DNA from: Amorphophallus konjac
Taxonomy: Eukaryota; Streptophyta; Magnoliopsida; Alismatales; Araceae
Direction: 5' to 3'
DNA: 64,000 nt
Assembly: GCA_022559845.1 (NCBI GenBank)
Contig: CM040123.1
Coordinates: 317,359,933-317,423,932, forward strand
Positions 1-12,550 of the stretch are shown piece by piece. Each line of letters begins with the position of its first letter. Within the stretch, counting starts at the first letter, position 1. A program made the translations under genes and the position numbers. The notes under the pieces are model-generated. The model saw only the letters and a list, made by a program, of their open reading frames with translations. It was not told the origin of the DNA and made no database searches.

Positions 1-2129
1 AGACCCCGCGGCCCCTCGACAGACCGCTCAACCTCGTCTGGCCCCTGGCTCCAGGGATTGAACGGATTGTCGACCGACCGCTGAGGCCTCTGAGCGGTTT
101 TGTACGAACCGCAGCCATTCTTATGAATGTTTATTCTTCTTGTTCTAGCATGTTTTATCTTAGTTAACTAATGATAACAGTAATTAGTAACCCGTGTATT
201 AAATTGGAGCGTATGAAAGTTAGAAATTTAATTTTTCTTGCTTAGTTGCTCTCTCATGTCCCTACTCTTCATTTCAGTAAAGTTAATCTCAAACATGTAT
301 TATGGAGAATGAATTAATGATACTAGGGTTGATTGACGGTCATTCTACTCGGTAGGATTGACTTACCGCCGTACACTCATTTTTCGATGATTTCTAGCCT
401 TCATTTCTTGTAATGGTTGGAACTCTCCGCCGGATATTCCTTCCGTCGGACTAGGACCTCCATTATGAGACCTCTGTAAGCCCCTGCGAGCCTGGGATTC
501 CCACTAGGACGCCGGGCAGGTTGTACCACAAATCCTGCACCTATTGACTCGATTGAACCGCTTGGATTACCCTGGTTGAGCCACGTTTCACATTGGACTG
601 ACCGGGTTATTGCGCGGCCTGAACCGGACCGTGTAACACTTGGGACAGCCCAATATGAACCGTGCCATTCTGGCAGAATGCCTTATCTTGTGGTCGATTG
701 CCCTTGCTCTATCTTTGACCTGGTTATGTTATAGTCGACCCAAAAAGACTCTGGGCTGACCAACGGATAGTGGGCTGGACCCTGGTTCAGTTCCACCCCG
801 CCTATGGCAACCTAGGAGCCCATTTGGATGGACTTCTCTTGGCTAGTTAGGCCAGTGCTGAACAGACGGAATAGGCCCGTTCAGTTGGTTAAGCAGATAA
901 AATTGGTCCGTTTAGTTCCTGAGCGGCCCATTTCAGACCGCTTACCGTCGTCTTGGGCTTCATATTGTTCTTGTCGTGAACAGCCCAGAGTAGACCGTTC
1001 ATATTTGTTAAAAGGTCCATCTGTAACCGTTCTATATTTTGAGCAGCCCGTAATGGACCGTTTATCCTTGACTTCCATTAGGCTGGTCTTCAGCCCAATC
1101 CTTTTAGAGCGGTCCAGTTAATGATTGTCCCTTGTCTGAGCGGCCCAGTATGGACCGTGTATCTTCCAGAATTGTTTTCCATGGCTCTTCGTGTTTGAAT
1201 GCAAGGACCTGTTGGTTCTTGATAACTTGAACTTTCTGGTCAAATTATCTACTTCACTTACACTTAGAATTTCTGAGGTAAGTTCTATACTTTGAAATTA
1301 TTGGCCATTTAACTTGATTAATGTCTAGACATACTTGGATCTTGGATCCGTCAAATCAATGCCAACGCATCATAAGGGCCCGGTCTGGTCCTGGGAGGAG
1401 CGCCCGAAAAGTACTAGTGCCCCGGGGAGTTGTAATGACATGGTGAGGCATTGCACCGAGTGCATGACTAGCGTGATGTCTACGACATATTCTTGTACAT
1501 GATCTCTCTCTTGTATTCTAAATTGCTGAATTCCTTCAGAATTAGTTACATGACTTGGTTATTTCATGCTTGATTGGCCAATTCCAGTTATACTTTGTTC
1601 ATGTTCTCTTACTATCCTTATTCGGTTATTTATATCGTCTATTCTTTTTCTTTCTCGTACAACATAAATGAAAATTGGTTAATTACTTAAACTTGCCTGC
1701 TATTACCTACTGAGCGTTCGCTCACCTAGTGGTTTCCCCCTTTTTTTCAGGTAGCTTAGGTGAGGACTCGCAAACTGATGGGGATGGGCAATAGTGAAGC
1801 CTGGAGCGAACCAGTTAGAAGACTTTGTAGAGGCATTGTAGAGTCTTTAGTCAAATTGTGGTTTAGAATGCTGTTGAGTGATGTTGTAATAAAGTTGGTG
1901 ATGTAACTTTGATTATGTCGAATGTTGTAGTTTTTCTTAAGTTCTTTTGAGTTGGTTTGATGTAAAACTTTGTTTTTGTTAAATTAGTAATTATTAGATT
2001 GGTAGAATCTTTTGGTTGTTGTGATGAATGTCCGATTCTCTAACGCAGGTCATAGCATGTCTCGAAATTAACATATTATTATTAACTCTTTCTACTGCTG
2101 GTCCCGATATTCCGCGTCGGGGCGTGACA
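1..2129 (+). repeat. G1 5' LTR, truncated by the window edge
   Basis: It aligns along its length with the right LTR from about position 7876 to 9943 and ends in the same GGGGCGTGACA. Relative to the right copy it has an extra 63 bases, 981-1043, lying between two CAGCCC copies. Short ORFs inside it are not genes. Confidence 0.92.
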
Positions 2130-2135
2130 ATTTGG

Positions 2136-2147
2136 TGGTATCAGAGC
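2136..2147 (+). promoter_or_regulatory. G1 primer binding site (initiator tRNA-Met)
   Basis: TGGTATCAGAGC lies six bases after the LTR end and is complementary to the 3' end of initiator tRNA-Met, the usual primer of plant chromoviruses. It primes minus-strand DNA synthesis. It also fixes the LTR boundary at 2129. Confidence 0.93.
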
Positions 2148-2345
2148 CTAGATTTTCTAATATTCTAGTGTTTTCTAAGTTCTAGGACTCTAAGTGGTGT
2201 CATAGGACCTATAACCTCATTACAAGTCTAAGGATCCAACCAGTGAGATTTGGGTAGAGACTTGGGTTAAGTTAATAATTTAACTCTAGAAAGATTCCTT
2301 CTAAAAGATTCTAAATTAATCTGTTCTACGTGTAGGGTATCTCCA

Positions 2346-3365
2346 ATGGCAGCCGAACGAGCGCAATGGAGGGATATGCAGCGAACAGTTCAAGGACTAA
2401 CGCGGGCATTGCAGCAAGTGGCCCAAGGAGGAGCGGCGCACCAAGGAGCGGGAGATCTTCATCGAACTTTCGTGGGATGAATCCCCCACGATTTGGCGGC
2501 TCGACAGATCCTGACGAAGCCGAGCATTGGCTGAAAGAGATGGAGAGAATCTTTGAAGTGATGCAGTGTAGTGAGCAAGAACGTGTCCTTCTGACAACCT
2601 TCCAGCTAGAGCGAGATGCGAGATCTTGGTGGGATGCAGTAAAGGCTACTCTCGGAGACAGGCAAGTGACGTGGAAGGAGTTCGAGGAACTCTTTAACAG
2701 CAAGTATTTCTCCGACAGAGTGCAAGAGAAGATGGCGGTAGAATTTGCTGCTCTGAAGCAGCGGACCCTTATAGTCGCCGAGTATGAAGCTCAATTTTCT
2801 CGGTTATCCCGTTATGCAACCCATTTGGTGTCCACGGAGAAGATGAAGGTCAAGAGATTTCTTAATGGTTTGAAGCTGCACTATATCAACCAGTTGGCCC
2901 CAATGGAAATCCAGACTTACGCCGAGATGGTGAGGAAAGCGCAAGTTCTGGAGGATACTTTAGAGATGACGGAGAAGATTCGTGGGAAGAATCCCAAGAA
3001 AGAACAGACTACTAGTTCGGGAACTTTAAACCCGGTAATGGCAAGAAGAGGCCTAATGGTGGGTCTAGTTCATGGAAAGGTAAGATGCCGAAAAATGATG
3101 AAAAGAAGCCTGGTCCGATTGTACCATTCAAAGGCCAGTGCAAGTATTGTGATCGTCCAGGTCACAGGATGGAGGAATGCTGGCGCAAGTTGGGCACATG
3201 TTTGCGCTGTGGAAGCAGGGATCATCGTATTCCGGAGTGTCCCCTCTTGTCAGATCAAGCTACACCGACCAAGCCACAAGGAAATAGGAAGCAGCAGGGC
3301 AAGCTTCAAGCCCTACAAGAAGATGATGCGGGAACCACCGAGGAGGTGGACTTGTTGAAGGTACA
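2346..3365 (+). pseudogene. gag: G1 gag (capsid and nucleocapsid), frameshifted
   Basis: The likely start is the ATG at 2346, but that frame closes after about 44 codons. The capsid part (PPRFGG, then AEHWLKEMERIF and a WWDAVK motif) continues in another frame, 2366-3358, and matches the Retrotrans_gag family. A second frame change leads to the nucleocapsid part at 3085-3453. There two CX2CX4HX4C zinc knuckles are intact (CKYCDRPGHRMEEC and CLRCGSRDHRIPEC). Gag would assemble the particle and bind genomic RNA. With two frame changes this copy cannot make a full protein. Confidence 0.88.
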
Positions 3366-3859
3366 CTTATTATTCATGATAAGACGGCATTTGTTCTGTT
3401 TGATACCGGAGCGACTCATTCTTTCATTTCTCAGAAGTTTGCTAAGTCCTTAGCTGTGAAGTCTGTGTTGATGAATTCTCCATTAGAAATTTCAACCCCT
3501 ATTGGCTCTGGATCTGCTATTAAAACTTTCTATCCCCTAGTAAGGTCATGATTAGTGAACAGAATATGCCAGCTGATTTAGTTTGTATGGATATGAAGGA
3601 TTATGATGTAATCCTAGGAGCTGATTGGTTGGCTAAGTATAAGGCCAATGTTCACTGCAGCACTAGTTTCGTGTCTTTTTCTGGACACCCTGGACTTTCT
3701 TTTGTTGGGGTTAGACACTCTAAGTTTGTGCCGCTTATGTCGGCGCTTCGTGCTGAGAAGTTATTAAGGAAAGGATGTCAGGCTTTTCTAGCATTTGTTT
3801 CTTTAACCCCTGAAGGGAAGATTGAGGTAAATGACATTCCTGTTGTCCGAGATTTTTAA
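3360..3859 (+). pseudogene. G1 aspartic protease
   Basis: The catalytic DTG is at 3402-3410 inside the typical FDTGATHSF context. The downstream VILGADWL flap-side motif is at about 3608-3631, in another frame (ORF from 3548). The first frame stops at 3538-3540 (TGA), so one frameshift separates the active site from the C-terminal half. A TAA at 3857-3859 then interrupts the link to reverse transcriptase; the following residues continue the family sequence, so this was probably a Gln codon. Confidence 0.87.
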
Positions 3860-5170
3860 GATGTCTTTTCGGAGGATTTTCCAGGACTACCGCTTGAGAG
3901 AGAGATTGTCTTCTCTATTGATTTAATTCCTAGCGCGTCCCCTGTTTCGAAGGCTCCGTATCGTATGTCTCCTGCGGAGCTGAGAGAATTGAAGCGTCAA
4001 TTGATGGAATTGCTTGAGAAAGGGTTCATTCGTCCAAGTACATCCCCGTGGGGAGCTCCAATGTTGTTTGTCCGGAAGAAGGATGGTTCGATGAGATTGT
4101 GTATTGATTATCGGCAATTGAACCAGATTACTTTCAAGAAGAAGTACCCATTGCCAAGGATTGATGAGCTGTTTGATCAGATAGCTGGAGCTCAATATTT
4201 TTGTAAGATCGATCTTCGATCTGGATACCATCAGTTGCGGATCAAGGATGATGATATTTATAAGATGGCTTTTCGTAGCAGGTATGGGCATTTTGAATTC
4301 ATAGTAATGCCTTTTGGACTAACCAATGCACCTGCAGCTTTCATGCAGTTAATGAACAGCGTATTCCGGCCCTATCTTGATCATTGGGTCGTGGTGTTTA
4401 TTGATGACATCTTGATATACTCTAAGAGTGAGGAGGAGCATGCTGAACATTTGAGAATGGCGTTGCAGTTATTGAGAGACCATCAGTTGTATGCCAAGTT
4501 TAGTAAGTGTGATTTCTGGCTGCAAGAAGTATCTTTTCTAGGACATATTATCACTAAGGAAGGTATATCTGTTGATCCTTCGAAAGTTGAGGTAGTAAAG
4601 AATTGGGATAGGCCTACTAATGTAACCGAAGTAAGAAGTTTTCTAGGCCTGGCAGGCTATTACCGAAGGTTTATTAAAGATTTCTCCAGAATTGCGGTAC
4701 CTCTGACAAGACTAAACCGCAAGGAGAACCAATTCGATTGGTTAGAAGAGTGTGAACAAAGTTTCCAGACATTGAAGGAGTGTTTGACCACTGCCCCTGT
4801 TTTAGCTTTACTTTCTGGAGAAGGAGGTTTTGTAGTGTACACGGATGCTTCAGGTATTGGCCTAGGTTGTGTGCTTATGCAGCATGGGAAAGTGATAGCT
4901 TATTCCTTTAGACAGTTAAGGAAGCATGAAGAGAATTATCATGTTCATGATTTGGAGCTTGCAGCAGTAGTTTTTGCCTTAAAGATTTGGAGGCAGTATT
5001 TGTATGGAGAGACCTTCACGGTATTTTCAGATCACAAGAGCTTGAAATATTTATTCTCTCAGAAGGAGCTTAATATGAGGTAGAGGAGATGGCTTGAGTA
5101 CTTGAAGGATTTTGACTTTTCTATAGAGTATCATCCTGGAAAGGGCAATGTGGTGGCAGATGCCTTAAGC
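3860..5170 (+). pseudogene. G1 reverse transcriptase and RNase H
   Basis: The RT domain runs from about 3965. Visible motifs are [16 protein letters not shown], the [10 protein letters not shown] block, [11 protein letters not shown] and the catalytic FIDD in [12 protein letters not shown] (about 4396-4431). The RNase H part follows with [10 protein letters not shown] (about 4838-4867) and a DHKSLKYL block. A TAG at 5081-5083 interrupts it just before RRWLEYLKDFDF, most simply a CAG to TAG change. The frame is the same on both sides of the stop. RT copies the element RNA; RNase H removes the RNA strand. Confidence 0.92.
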
Positions 5171-6718
5171 CGCAAGCCGATAGCAAAATTATCAAGCCTC
5201 ATGTTACAAGAGTGGAGATTGTTAGAACAGCTGGCTAGTTTAGATATCAATGTTGGCGAAGATCGGGTTATGATTGCACAGATTCAACTTCGCCCAGAGT
5301 TATTAATGGAAATTCAGTCCTTGCAAGACAACAATCCGGTATTGGTAGAGATCAAGGAAAGTTTGAGCAATAGACCTGATTTCATGTTAGCCGATGACGG
5401 CAGGTTATTATTTCAAGGAAGGACCTGTGTGCCGGACGTAGCTGAGACAAAGAGCAAGATTTTAGAAGAAGCTCATAGGTCTAGGTATACTATTCATCCT
5501 AGAGGCACTAAGATGTATCGAGATTTGAAGAGAACCTTCTGGTGGCCGAATATGAAGAAGGAAGTTGCAGAATTTGTAAGCAGATGTTTAGTGTGTCAAC
5601 AAGTCAAGGCAGAGTATTTCAGACCTGCAGGGAAATTAAAACCACTTGATATACCTCCATGGAAGTAGGAGAGCATTGGTATGGATTTTATCATGGGTAT
5701 ACCTAGGACTCGCGGTGTATTTGACGCAATATGGGTTATTGTTGATAGATTGACTAAGTCTGCCCAATTTCTTGTCCATTAAGTCAGATGGACAGTTGAT
5801 GTTTTGGCTACTTTGTATATGAAAGAAATTGTAAGACTTCATGGAATACCAGTCAGTATTGTGTTTGATAGAGACCCCAGGTTCACTTCGTATTTCTGGA
5901 AAGGATTACAAGAATCCCTGGGTACTCTTCTAAATTTCAGCACGGCTTTTCATCCACAAACGGACGGACAGACTGAAAGAACCAACTAGATTGTGTAAGA
6001 TATGCTTAGAGCTTGTGTGATTGATTTTGGGGGCTGTTGGCATGAGCACTTAGCTCTGATTGAATTCACCTACAACAATAGTTACCAGTCTAGTATCTAG
6101 ATGGCCCCGTTTGAAGCTCTGTATGGAAGAAGTTGTCGATCCCCATTATGTTGGGATGAGGTAGGTGAGAAACAATGGTTGGGACCAGATCTCATTTCAG
6201 AATCATCTAAGAACATCTGTGTTATCAGAGACCGTTTTCAAGTGGCACAATCAAGACAGAAGAGTTATGCTGATAATAGGAGGAGAGCCTTAGAATTTCA
6301 AGTTGGCGAGCATGTGTTCTTGAAAGTTTCACCAACAAGAGGAATCCAAAGGTTTGGTGTTCGTGGCAAGCTAAGTCCAAGATATGTTGGCCCATTCGAG
6401 ATTCTGGAAAGAATTGGAGAAGTTGCATACCGTTTAGCTTTACCACCCCAACTATCTGGAGTTCATAATGTCTTTCATGTATCGATGCTGCGAAAGTATG
6501 TGTACGACCCCACTCATATCATCCATCATGTGGATTTGGGATTGAAGGAAGATTTGACTTATGAAGAAAGACCTATCAAGATTTAGGACCGCAAGTAGCA
6601 GCAACTCAGAAATCGATCTATACCTATGGTCAAGGTTCAGTGGAGCCGGCGTGGAACGGAAGAAGTTACTTGGGAATCGGAGGATGTTATTCGGAAGCAA
6701 TATCCTGATTTATTCTAA
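5171..6718 (+). pseudogene. G1 integrase with C-terminal chromodomain
   Basis: The zinc-binding HHCC part is visible (HRSRYTIHPRG, then CLVCQQVK at about 5590-5613). The catalytic core has GMDFI, FDRDPRF and GQTERTN, giving the D, D and E residues. The C-terminal part has RGKLSPRYVGPFEIL and HNVFHVSMLRKY. A chromodomain-like tail, with VKVQWSR and EEVTWESEDVI, ends at the natural stop 6716-6718. The reading frame is unbroken, but stops lie at 5666, 5780, 5987, 5996, 6098, 6584 and 6596. Chromodomains guide integration toward marked chromatin. Confidence 0.9.
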
Positions 6719-6778
6719 GGTTAGTTACCTTATTTCCCATTCCGATACGTGCAGTGAATTTGGAGGGCCAAATTCTTT

Positions 6779-6792
6779 AAAGTGGGGGAGGG
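6779..6792 (+). promoter_or_regulatory. G1 polypurine tract
   Basis: The purine run AAAGTGGGGGAGGG directly precedes the TG of the 3' LTR at 6793. It primes plus-strand DNA synthesis. Confidence 0.88.
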
Positions 6793-7252
6793 TGTAGCAC
6801 CCTGATATATTATTGAATAAAATAAGGGAAAATTTTAAAGAAATTCTTGAAAAATACAATAGGACAAATTTCAACCAATTTATAAAAATCCCAAAAAATG
6901 ATATTCGTGTAAAGGACTAATAGCTTAGTTAGTTTGTCTTCTATGACCAACCCAAAATAAAATTTTAAGTAAGTCAAATTAGGAGTTTAAGGCCCGAATC
7001 AACACTTTGTCTAAATGGATCTTAATTCACGAAATTGGAGCCCAATTCTCGATCAATTAAGCCCAAACCGGACCCAAATGAATGGCCTAGATTAGCTAAA
7101 CATTTCCCCTCTTGATCCCCACCGAAACCCTAACCCTAAGTGGCGTATTTTGGAGGAGTTGGCGGCGGCGACCCGGTCTAGCGCGATTCGTGCACCCCAC
7201 GTTTCGGAGGACTCTATCCTCCCTAATCGACCCTTCTAGACTCAATTGACTC

Positions 7253-7259
7253 TATAAAA
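7253..7259 (+). promoter_or_regulatory. G1 LTR TATA box
   Basis: TATAAAA in the context CTCTATAAAACAAAACCC, about 460 bases into the LTR. It is the best TATA candidate, with transcription likely starting near 7285. Confidence 0.65.
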
Positions 7260-7734
7260 CAAAACCCAAGTCGACCTAGAAGCGATTGGATGATGTGGCG
7301 GCCGACGAGGAGCACGGGCGGGGGTGAATTCCGGCGATCATCTGCGAGGTGTTCCGGGCGAGACCGGCGACCTTCTTCCCCTTCTTCCTTCTTTAAGGTA
7401 GGTGATAGTAGACCAAATCTAACGTTTAATATACTGTTAGAATCATCTCTCTGTCCTCTTTCCAAGGATATAAAAATCCCCAAAAGTGATTAAGTATCCC
7501 GTGTGTATTAATCAAATTAGTAAGAGCATGTCAATCTAGGGTTTCTTTGTTTAACCTCGATTAATGTAGGGATTAGTAGGCCTCAATCTTAAATTGATCA
7601 TGCCATCTTTTATATCTTCTTGTTCTCATTCTATTGATGGGTGTTTGCCCAATTTTCATGTTGTACATGAGGAGTATTTAGTCGTTTTTGCTAACCCTAG
7701 CCGAGCTCACCGGAGTCGGGCAAGGTGACCTTAG

Positions 7735-8965
7735 AGCGGTTCAACAGGAACCACTTTGTCTTGAACGGCCCCGCGATAGGCCGTGTGGTCTAGGGCGACG
7801 GCCACTTATTGACCGTTTAATTGTCTTGACGTTCCAATCGCTCATAATCAGGACGGCTATGTTCAGACCGTGTAGAGACCCCTGCGGCCCCTCGACAGAC
7901 CACTCAACCACGTCTGGCCCCTGGCTCCAGGGATTGAACATACTGTCGACCGACCTCTGGGCCTCTGAGCGGTTTTGTACGAACCGTGCCGTTCTGCCAA
8001 ATGTTTATTCTTTTTGTTCTAGCATGTTTTATCTTAGTTAACTAATGATAACAGTAATTAGTAACCCGTGTATTAAATTGGAACGTATGAAAGTTAGAAA
8101 TTTAATTTTTCTTGCTTAGTTGCTCTCTCATGTCCCTACTTTTCATTTCAATAAAGTTAATCTCAAACATGTATTATGGACAATGAATTAATGATACTAG
8201 GGTTGATTGACGGTCATTCTACTCCGGTAGGATTGACTGACCGCCGTACACTCGTTTTTCGATGATTTCTAGCCTTCTTTTCTTATAATGGTTAGAACTC
8301 TCCGCCGGATATTCCTTCCGTCAGACTAGGACCTCTATTATGAGACCTCCGTAAGTCCCCGCGAGCCTGGGATTCCTACTAGGACGCCGGGCAGGTTATA
8401 CCACAAATCCTATACCTATTGACTCGATTGAACCGCTTGGATTACCCTGGTTGAGCGACGTTTCACATTGGACTGGCTGAGTTATTGCGCGGCCCGAACC
8501 GGACCGTGTAACACTTGGGACGGCCCAATATGAACCGTGCCATTCTGGCAGAATGCCCTATCTTGTGATCGATTGCCCTTGCTCTATCTTCGACCTGGTT
8601 ATGTTATAGTCGACCCAAAAAGCCTCTGGGCTGACCAACGGATAGTGGGCTGGACCGTGGTTCAGTTCCACCCCGCCTATGGCAACCCAGGAGCCCATTT
8701 GGATGGACTTCTCTTGGCTAGTTAGGCCAGTGCTGAACGGACGGAATATGCCCATTCAGTTGGTTAAGCGGATAAAATTGGACCGTTTAGTTCCTGAGCG
8801 GCCCATTTCAGACTGCTTACCGTCATATTGGGCTTCAGATCGTTCCTATCGTGAATGGCCCGTAATGGACCGTTTATCCTTGACTTCCATTAGGCTGGTC
8901 TTCAGCCCGATCCTTTTAGAGCGGTCCAGTTAATGACCGTCCCTTGTCTGAGCGGCCCAGTATGG
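7735..8965 (+). repeat. Series of short quasi-palindromes in the G1 LTR
   Basis: Recurring units have a CGGCC or CGGTT arm, about 8 spacer bases, and a GGCCG or AACCG arm. The clearest are ACGGCC (7765-7770) with GGCCGT (7779-7784) and, in the left LTR, GCGGTT (94-99) with AACCGC (107-112) and AGCGG (922-926) with CCGCT (938-942). Further looser units lie around 8487-8545 and 8725-8965. Confidence 0.6.
8306..8406 (+). repeat. Shared leader module, copy in the G1 3' LTR
   Basis: The block runs through ATATTCCTTCCGTC, a GACCTCCGTAAGTCCCCG core, GGGATTCC and GGACGCCGGGCAGGTTATACC. The same block is in the left LTR at 433-535. Diverged copies occur in Tat-type sequences at 34681-34778 (+), 52104-52200 (-) and 57412-57515 (-). 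The core contains GTAAGT, a good 5' splice-site match. Confidence 0.7.
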
Positions 8966-9943
8966 ACCGTGTATCTTCCAGAATTGTTTTTCGTGGTTCT
9001 TCGTGTTTGAATGCAAGGACCTGTTGGATGTTAATAACTTGAACTTTCTGGTCAAAATATCTACTTCACTTACCCTTGGAATTTTCGAGGTAAGTTCTAT
9101 ACCTTGAAATTATTGGCCATTTAACTTGATTGATGTCTAGACATACTTGGATCTTGGATCCATCAAATCAATGCCAACGCATCATAAGGGCCCGGTCTGG
9201 TCCTGGGAAGAGTGCCCGAAAAGTACTAGTGCCCCGGGGAGTTGTAATGACATGGTGAGGCATTGCACCGAGTGCATGACTAGTGTGATGTCTACGACAT
9301 ATTCTTGTAGATGATCTCTCTCTTATATTCTAAATTGCTGAATTCCTTCGGAATTAGTTACATGACTTGGTTATTTCATGCTTGATTGGCCAATTCCAGT
9401 TATACTTTGTTCATGTTCTCTTACTATCCTTATTCGGTTATTTATATCGTCTATTCTTTTTCTTTCTCGTACAACTTAAATGCAAATTGGTTAATTACTT
9501 AAACTTGCCTGCTATTACCTACTGAGCGTTCACTCATCCAGTGGTTTCCCCCTTTTTTTTCAGGTAACTTAGGTGAGGACTCGCAAACTGATGGGGACGG
9601 GCAATAGTGAAGCCTGGAGCGAACCAGTTAGAAGACTTTGTAGAGGCGTTGTAGAGTCTTTAGTCAAATTGTGGTTTAGAATGTTGTTGAGTGATGTTGT
9701 AATAAATTTGGTAGATGTAACTTTGATTATGTCAAATGTTGTAGTTTTTCTTAAGTTCTTTTGAGTGGGTTTGATGTAAAACTTGGTTTTTATTAAATTA
9801 GTAATTATTAGATTGGTAGAATCTTTTGGTTGTTGTGATGAATGTCCAATTCTCTAGTGCAGGTCATAGCATGTCTGGAAATCAACATATTATTATTAAC
9901 TCTTTCTACTTCCGGTCCCGATATTCCGCGTCGGGGCGTGACA

Positions 9944-10868
9944 TTATCCCTGTGAGACAGTTTTTAGGCTAGTTACCATTGAGCCCCTCGTCTTTGCAGC
10001 CTGAGTCTGGGCTAGGGGGGAAACCAACTAGAAGACCCGACTTAGTGCGGATAGTCTGTGTGTGCACACGTGGTTGGGGGCGTCGGACTTGCACTGACGA
10101 GTGCGACCCCAACTAGTCCTTGTTCTGTGGTTATGTGGTTAGTGTGTCTCAATTTTCGCCTGGGACGAGTAGGGAGACACCTGGGATGCGGACTAAGACA
10201 TCAGTGAAGGCATCCGACCTTGCTTCTAGTGGGTAGTACTCCTGTCTCATGTGAGGTAGCGACTCGGGTTCCTTTCGTCACGAGGTTACCGTTCTGACGG
10301 CTCAGTGTACTTAGTTCTACGTGACTCATGGTTTACGAGGCTAGCGTTGTGGTACTTGTGTAGATCTCTTTTATTGTTATTTACTGCCTCCTTCTGTTAT
10401 ATGTTTATTTATTATCCTCGCTTATTGTTTATCGTACTATTGTGTTTCTCATTGCGTGGTAGGGATCTACGGGACCCCTACTGAGCCAATGAGATGAGGC
10501 TCACCCCTTTATTTTTCAGGTGAGATGAGGCTTACGCAGAGTACTTCGGAGGCTCTTCGTGGTGCCGGAGGTCCAGTCTAGCTGTCGGTTTGCTAGAGAC
10601 GGGGTATGCCCTGTGTTCGTGTACTTTTCTTTCTATTGACTGTACTTATTATGGACTTGGATATTCTGGACTGTATAACTATTTAATTATGTCCATTGTT
10701 TATTTTTTGTATTATTATATTATGCTTTGTGGTTCTACAATTATTTTAGATTCTTGTGTATCTCCACACAGTTCAAATAACCCTTCCGAGTCTCCCAGCT
10801 CGTGGGTGGCGGGCCATGATTCAGGTCGTATCGGTTCCTTTCCGGTACCCAGATCTTGGGTCATTACA
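9944..10868 (+). mobile_element. 3' part of a gypsy LTR, truncated by the G1 insertion
   Basis: It begins exactly where the G1 LTR ends. It aligns with the reverse complement of the solo LTR at 19245-22383, for example the GTGTGTGCACACGTGGTTGG block at 10059-10078. It ends in TTGGGTCATTACA, matching that LTR's end. No primer binding site follows, so it is a 3' LTR or solo LTR remnant. An ORF at 10590-10904 is not a gene. Confidence 0.75.
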
Positions 10869-12550
10869 ACTACTCCTAGGCACAATAATGAAATACTAGA
10901 CTAATGGGACACTCAGGTCTACCCCATTCATCATACACGAGGACAAAAAGGCAAAAGTCAAATGTCATGATCTCGACTTAAATTGGGAAGGGGCCCTATA
11001 GTATGCCCGCAGCAACTCTACAATGAAAGAAGGAGTCAGGATCCCAAACCCAACTCTTAGACATTCCTTGTACATGACAAACCAATGAGAGTTAGGAAGG
11101 ATAGCATGTGCCTAGGCCCTCGGAGGGTTGGGGACCACCACATGGAGCTACCTCAGAAAACAATATCACCTACCAACTCGTTTACCTATTCTTATGTAAG
11201 CTCCAAAGCTATCTCCTGTACAACCCCTATGGGACTATCAGGTGCTCACCCGACTTAGCCGTATCCCCCGGACTAGGACCTCGCTCCAGGGAGCCCTCTT
11301 CGCCGACTCCCACTGGGACTACATTCGCCTGAGGCACTTTCTCCAGCAATAACATCTCTACCTTGTTGTCATCACCAATGGCCCCGAGCTAATGACCGGC
11401 CTCTATCTCCAATCCCGTTCCCTCGCTAGCCATGGGGGAGAGTGAACCCAAAGACATAATACTTGCCAAACAAGGGATGCACACAACCTTCCTGCGGCAA
11501 GCTACTGGTGCAACCTTTGTCGACCCTTAGCGTACATGCACCCTATGACCTCTGAACCTCCTGCCGTGCATGCGACCCGCCTCCCCCCTTGCATAGGCAC
11601 TCTCTACTCTAGAACGTGAATCGGAAGAAGCCAAGGGCCCCATGCCCTCCTCTATATAGGGCTCCTAGCCAGGATATCAACACATCGACCAAGGGCGGGC
11701 GATCACGAAGAAAGAGGATGCGAAAGGATGGGTATCCCTAGGAATTCGTAACCGTCGCTACCCACCATCAGGCAGCCCCGATATGAGGCACGTGTCACAA
11801 CCCACACCGAGAGCTGGGGGGTAAGTGATGTAGGCTCTTTGAATGACCCACCAAATCGAATGACGTGGTGTCCCGCCCATTATTCAAATTCTAACCACAT
11901 TAACAGTGACATAAACGTAAGCGGACCAGAGGTGCATAGCCAGAAGACCGACAAAATAAGACCCCCTCCTATTGTCCCTCTCTGCATGTCGCCTGGGTCA
12001 TGTTATGCATGTTCTGCACCCATCGAACCTTGCACCCGAGTCCGGATTGACATCTAACCCTCGCAGGCATGCCCGTCATGATGGTAAGGCTGGCCTTTAG
12101 TGTACCATAGCTCCAAGACTATATAGGTAGGTTACCACGACCTTCATCAGGTATGCACTCTAATACTCGTGCAATCCTATGCTAACGTCACCCTCCTCTC
12201 TCGCCAACTTTTGACACCATAGATCTTCCGCTCTTTGCTGACTTGAGCATCGAAAGGTTCTTCTGAGACACATCACTTCTAGATGAGAACTTCTCTTTTA
12301 CCATGCAAGCATAGCTCGGCCCCAAGTGATCAACTCTTCCTTGGGATAGTTTCTCTCTCTCACTCCTCACGGGAAAAGGAAGTCTTAGCCCCAACCGCCC
12401 ATCATCCGTCCTTCTGTCTCAAGCGCTAAGGAGAGAAGCCCACCGATACTCAGCCTCAGAACTCGGCTCGATCGTCTAGAGCCCTACTCACTCTTGCATA
12501 TATTTTCTTGCTCGTTCCCGCACTATGAAATCAATTGTACGCAACACTAC
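10869..12550 (-). other. Eroded retroelement sequence, possible PF04195-like fragment
   Basis: No intact gene is visible. On the minus strand about 10918-11098 reads MYKECLRVGFGILTPSF followed by VELLRAYYRAPSQF. This resembles the putative gypsy-type transposon domain (PF04195) found in extra ORFs of Tat-like elements, but it has an internal stop. At 11812-11826 a purine-rich stretch precedes TGATGTAGGC, which could be an LTR start. Assignment is by resemblance only. Confidence 0.35.

Larger units (their letters stand above)
1..9943 (+). mobile_element. Ty3/gypsy LTR retrotransposon, chromovirus of Tekay type (G1)
   Basis: The order seen is LTR (partial), primer binding site, gag, protease, reverse transcriptase, RNase H, integrase, chromodomain, polypurine tract, LTR. 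Integrase after RNase H places it in Ty3/gypsy. The C-terminal chromodomain and the roughly 3-kb LTRs point to the Tekay/Del chromovirus clade. The window opens inside the 5' LTR, so about 1.08 kb of that LTR and the left target-site duplication are outside. The copy is defective: gag has frameshifts and pol has nine premature stops. In 120 aligned LTR bases (1321-1440 against the right LTR) I count three differences, all transitions, so the insertion is not very recent. Confidence 0.93.
6793..9943 (+). repeat. G1 3' LTR, complete (3151 bp)
   Basis: It starts TGTAGCACCC after the polypurine tract and ends GGGGCGTGACA at the same point as the left LTR. U3 is short, about 460 bases to the TATA box. 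Most of the LTR is therefore transcribed R/U5, and it holds the quasi-palindrome series and the shared leader module. Confidence 0.92.
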
